Source of the DNA: an uncultured Rhizobium sp.
GTDB taxonomy: Bacteria > Pseudomonadota > Alphaproteobacteria > Rhizobiales > Rhizobiaceae
Direction: 5' to 3'
DNA length: 64,000 nucleotides
Assembly (NCBI GenBank): GCA_945952045.1
Contig: CAMFHE010000002.1
Span: forward strand, 124,001 to 188,000
The notes below the pieces were generated by a model, which saw nothing but the letters and a program-made list of their open reading frames with translations, made no database searches and was not told the DNA's origin. Each line of letters opens with the position of its first letter. Position 1 is the first letter of the stretch. Both the position numbers and the translations under genes were made by a program. Below are positions 61,680-64,000 of this stretch, piece after piece.

Positions 61680-61772
61680 TCACGGCTTATAGACCAATGC
61701 CCTGGCCAACGCGACGCGCTGCTCTTGTCCGCCGGAAAGCTGGGCGGGAAGCCGGCCAGAATCGAAAATTGG
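61680..61772 (-). pseudogene. relic of an ABC transporter ATPase (signature region only)
   Basis: A minus-strand frame reads GRLPAQLSGGQEQRVALARA, then LVYKP and a TGA stop. LSGGQEQRVALARAL is the ABC signature motif of CysA/PotA-type ATPases. Neither Walker A nor Walker B remains, and no start or ribosome-binding site is visible. It lies 11 bases below the ferredoxin stop and looks like the debris of a rearrangement between nas and the ferredoxin operon. Confidence 0.75.
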
Positions 61773-61782
61773 CCGCCACACA

Positions 61783-62103
61783 TCACGACTGAGTTTCGGG
61801 GACGTTGACCATCAGGCCGTCGAGCGCTTCCGACAGTTTGATCTGGCACGACAGCCTGGAATTCTCCCGCACATCAGAGGCGAAGTCGAGCATGTCCCTT
61901 TCGATGTCGTTGGCGGGTCCAACGCGGTCGACCCAGCCCTCATCGATGTAGACATGGCACGTGGCACAGGCGCAGGCGCCGCCGCACTCGGCCACGATCC
62001 CCGGAACGGAATTGCGCACGGCATTTTCCATCAACGTGGTGCCGTTTGCCGCTTCGATGTCGAATGACGATCCGTCCGCCGTCACGATCTTCACGTTTAC
62101 CAT
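61783..62103 (-). CDS. [2Fe-2S] ferredoxin
   Basis: The 106-residue protein has the adrenodoxin/putidaredoxin pattern: CGGACACATCHVYI with three cluster Cys, the fourth in NSRLSCQIKLSEALDGL, and an EANGTTLMENAV start. It passes electrons from a ferredoxin reductase to an oxygenase such as a cytochrome P450 or Rieske enzyme. The reductase gene lies 11 bases upstream on the same strand. The acceptor oxygenase is not in the window. Confidence 0.93.
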   Translation of the reverse strand: MVNVKIVTADGSSFDIEAANGTTLMENAVRNSVPGIVAECGGACACATCHVYIDEGWVDRVGPANDIERDMLDFASDVRENSRLSCQIKLSEALDGLMVNVPETQS

Positions 62104-62114
62104 CGATATCCAGC

Positions 62115-63347
62115 CTACAACAGCGTCTTGAGATCGACCGTCAGGTCGGCAATCCTGGCCCGTGGCGGCGATTTGCCCGCCTCGATCAGGCGTTTGGCGA
62201 CCATGTAGACTTTCGCGTCGTTCATCGCGTCCACGGCCAGAAGCTCTTCCCCGCGATAATACCAGTAGGAGACACCCGCATCCGACCCCGCTCGCGAAAC
62301 AACGTTATCGTATCCGGTCGAAAGTCCCGCAATCTGCAGCTTCACGTCGTACTGATCGGACCAGAACCAGGGTTTGGCGACATAGTCGGCCAAACCTCCG
62401 ATCATCGCATTGGCTGCTGCATCCGCTTGATCGATGGCGTTGCCAACGCTTTCGAGACGGATGCGGCCACCCTTCCAGGGAAAGGAAGCGCAATCTCCCG
62501 CTGCAAACACCAGCGGATCCGATGTGCGACAGTCCTTTCCCACCAGAATGCCGTTGTCGACGTCGAGCCCGGCCGCAAGCGCAAGTTCGACATTCGGAAC
62601 AACGCCGATCCCAACGATCGCGAAATCAATGTCGATGACCGAGCCATCCGAAAGCTCGGCAGCGCAAAGCCGCCCACCATCGTCCGACAGGCGCCTGAGG
62701 CCCACCCCCTCATGCAGGGTCACCCCCTTCGCTCGATGCAGCGCGCGAAAGAAACCTGACGTTTCTGCACAGGCGACACGCTGCAGGATACGCTCGGACG
62801 CCTCTATGATCGTGACCGAAAGCCCCAGCTTCGCGGCCACCGCCGCTGCTTCCAGACCGATATAGCCGCCCCCGACGATGAGCACGCGCTGTCCCTGGCG
62901 AAAGCGATCCGCCATGGAATTGATGTCGGCGAGATTGCGGACGTAAAAGACCCCGTCCATCGCCCCGCCGATCTCGACAGGAAGGGTGCGCGGGCGGGCG
63001 CCTGTCGTCAAAAGCAGGCGGTCATAGGGGATCGACGACCCATCTGCCAGGCGGACGATCCGCATGTTCCTCTCTATCGCCTCGACGGTCGACGACATCA
63101 TCAGGTGAATGCCTTTTTCCGCGTAAAAGGAGAGCGGCCTGAGATGGAGCCTTTCCTTTGTGGTTTCACCAAGGAGATAGGCCTTCGACAAAGGCGGCCT
63201 CTGATAGGGCGGATGACTTTCGTCGCCAATCAGGGTGATGGAACCGTCATGCCCGAGCGCGCGCAGTCTGGCGCATGCGGAAAACCCCGCCTGCCCCGCA
63301 CCGATCACCACGATGCGGGCGGCCTGCCCAACCGGTTTGTCTGCCAT
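62115..63347 (-). CDS. ferredoxin reductase (NAD(P)H-FAD, putidaredoxin-reductase type)
   Basis: The 410-residue protein has an FAD motif (IVVIGAGQAGFSACARLRALG), an NAD motif (VLIVGGGYIGLEAAAVAAKLGLSVTIIEASERIL), FAAGDCASFPW and a C-terminal reductase domain (VKLQIAGLSTGYDNVVSRAGSD). It transfers electrons from NAD(P)H to the ferredoxin next to it. It is 19 bases from the hydroxyacyl-CoA-dehydrogenase-type gene, in the same direction, so all three look co-transcribed. Confidence 0.93.
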   Translation of the reverse strand: MADKPVGQAARIVVIGAGQAGFSACARLRALGHDGSITLIGDESHPPYQRPPLSKAYLLGETTKERLHLRPLSFYAEKGIHLMMSSTVEAIERNMRIVRLADGSSIPYDRLLLTTGARPRTLPVEIGGAMDGVFYVRNLADINSMADRFRQGQRVLIVGGGYIGLEAAAVAAKLGLSVTIIEASERILQRVACAETSGFFRALHRAKGVTLHEGVGLRRLSDDGGRLCAAELSDGSVIDIDFAIVGIGVVPNVELALAAGLDVDNGILVGKDCRTSDPLVFAAGDCASFPWKGGRIRLESVGNAIDQADAAANAMIGGLADYVAKPWFWSDQYDVKLQIAGLSTGYDNVVSRAGSDAGVSYWYYRGEELLAVDAMNDAKVYMVAKRLIEAGKSPPRARIADLTVDLKTLL

Positions 63348-63366
63348 GATTGCTGTTCCTGCCGCT

Positions 63367-64000
63367 TCACTTGGCCCGCAGCGGCGCCATTGCCTGTTGG
63401 ATGCCCGCGATCAGCGCGTCACGTTGCGCGGAAAGATCGGCCGTCGATTTCCCTTTGGCTTCCTGCTGGACGCCGGCCACGAGCGTTTCGGAAAGCGCCG
63501 GGTCCAGATGCAGAACGCCGAGATCGTCCCACCAGCGATTGAAGCTATCGGTATAGCGCTCGCAGAACGCCGCAAGGCCACCTTCGCCGGCGCCGAGATG
63601 GAAGAGCATCGTCGGCCCCATCGCAGCCCAGCGCAGACCCGGCCCGGCCCACATTGCCTTGTCCACATCTTCGACCGACGCAACGCCTGTCTTGACGAGA
63701 TGGATGGCTTCACGCCAGACGGCGGCCTGCAACCGATTGGCGACATGGCCGGGAACCTCGCGATTGACGCGGATCGTGACCTTGCCGACGGCCGCATAGA
63801 AGCGTTCGGCGGCTTCGACCACGCCTGAGGCAGTCTTTTCGTTGCCCATCACCTCGACCAGCGGAATCAGATGCGGCGGATTGAACGGATGACCGAGGAC
63901 GAAGCGCGATGGATCCGCCCAGCCGCCCTGCATCTCGGAAAGTGTCAGGCCGGATGCCGATGTCGCGACAACGGCGTCTGCCGCAAGATGCTTCTCTATG
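63367..64000 (-). CDS. 3-hydroxyacyl-CoA dehydrogenase family protein, C-terminal part (carnitine/gulonate dehydrogenase-like)
   Basis: The gene runs off the end of the window; the frame is open to 64000 and about 210 codons are visible. It starts within the NAD domain (ADAVVATSASGLTLSEMQGG), has the 3-HCDH motif RFVLGHPFNPPHLIPLVEVMGN, and the helical domain VPGHVANRLQAAVWREAIHLVKTGVASVEDVDKAMWAGPGLRWAAMGPTMLFHLGAGEGG. The GLRWAxMGP and HLGAGEGG pair is seen in L-carnitine dehydrogenases and L-gulonate dehydrogenases rather than in beta-oxidation enzymes. With the ferredoxin and reductase next to it, oxygenase-dependent use of carnitine or a related betaine is a plausible role, but this is inference. 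Confidence 0.85.
   Translation of the reverse strand, partial: IEKHLAADAVVATSASGLTLSEMQGGWADPSRFVLGHPFNPPHLIPLVEVMGNEKTASGVVEAAERFYAAVGKVTIRVNREVPGHVANRLQAAVWREAIHLVKTGVASVEDVDKAMWAGPGLRWAAMGPTMLFHLGAGEGGLAAFCERYTDSFNRWWDDLGVLHLDPALSETLVAGVQQEAKGKSTADLSAQRDALIAGIQQAMAPLRAK

Overview
The window looks like chromosomal or megaplasmid DNA of a Rhizobiaceae-type alphaproteobacterium (Rhizobium, Agrobacterium, Shinella or a relative). The support is GC-rich coding sequence, an alphaproteobacterial Porin_2-type porin, mosaic intergenic repeats of the kind common in rhizobia, many LysR/GntR/IclR/MocR-controlled catabolic cassettes with ABC transporters, and a NasS/NasT-controlled nitrate assimilation operon. 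I see no rRNA, tRNA, CRISPR array, prophage or intact insertion sequence. The assignment rests on gene content only.

Layout. (1) 1-13386, all on the plus strand: end of a VOC-fold gene, then a flavin monooxygenase, LysR regulator, aldehyde dehydrogenase, trimethylamine-dehydrogenase-family amine dehydrogenase, RidA protein, DUF1028 protein, M20 deacylase and a four-gene polyamine-type ABC importer. The amine dehydrogenase carries the Gln/Trp/Asp pocket that I recall for histamine dehydrogenase, and a near-identical LysR-type palindrome precedes both the dehydrogenase and the importer, so I read this as one uptake-and-oxidation system for a biogenic amine. (2) 13706-14773: porin. (3) 14867-19016: a MocR regulator that has lost its PLP lysine, divergent from a Tat-exported oligopeptide-type binding protein and a phosphodiesterase-like enzyme. 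(4) 19200-30266: a ring-cleavage cassette (intradiol dioxygenase and maleylacetate reductase, the hydroxyquinol pair) with a ribose-type ABC importer, an ATZ/TRZ-type amidohydrolase, a ketopantoate-reductase-like enzyme, small YciI and Dabb proteins and a LysR regulator.

(5) 30625-36429: EamA exporter, DapA-family lyase, MocR regulator, FCD-type GntR regulator and a divergent enolase-superfamily enzyme with two copies of a 14-bp operator candidate. (6) 36646-42393: exported flavodoxin, aldo/keto reductase, secreted double-CMD plus cupin protein, zinc alcohol dehydrogenase and SDR, with a divergent LysR; this resembles a redox or electrophile-response cassette. (7) 42483-50309: two SDRs, a polar-amino-acid ABC importer whose binding protein lies about 4 kb from its permeases, an M20 hydrolase and a NodB-fold hydrolase around an IclR regulator. 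The same 15-bp palindrome sits at the iclR start and before the binding-protein gene. (8) 50310-61497: gene relics, then nitrate assimilation (narK-nirB-nirD-nasA-cysG plus a coupled small membrane protein) behind a sigma-54 promoter and an attenuated leader with ANTAR-type hairpins, next to nasT-nasS. (9) 61680-64000: an ABC-ATPase relic, [2Fe-2S] ferredoxin, ferredoxin reductase, and a 3-hydroxyacyl-CoA-dehydrogenase-type gene running off the end.

The window is thus a row of self-contained catabolic cassettes, each with its own regulator and often its own transporter, next to core nitrate assimilation. Most substrates cannot be fixed from sequence alone. The amine cluster and the nas leader are the best-supported mechanistic readings.
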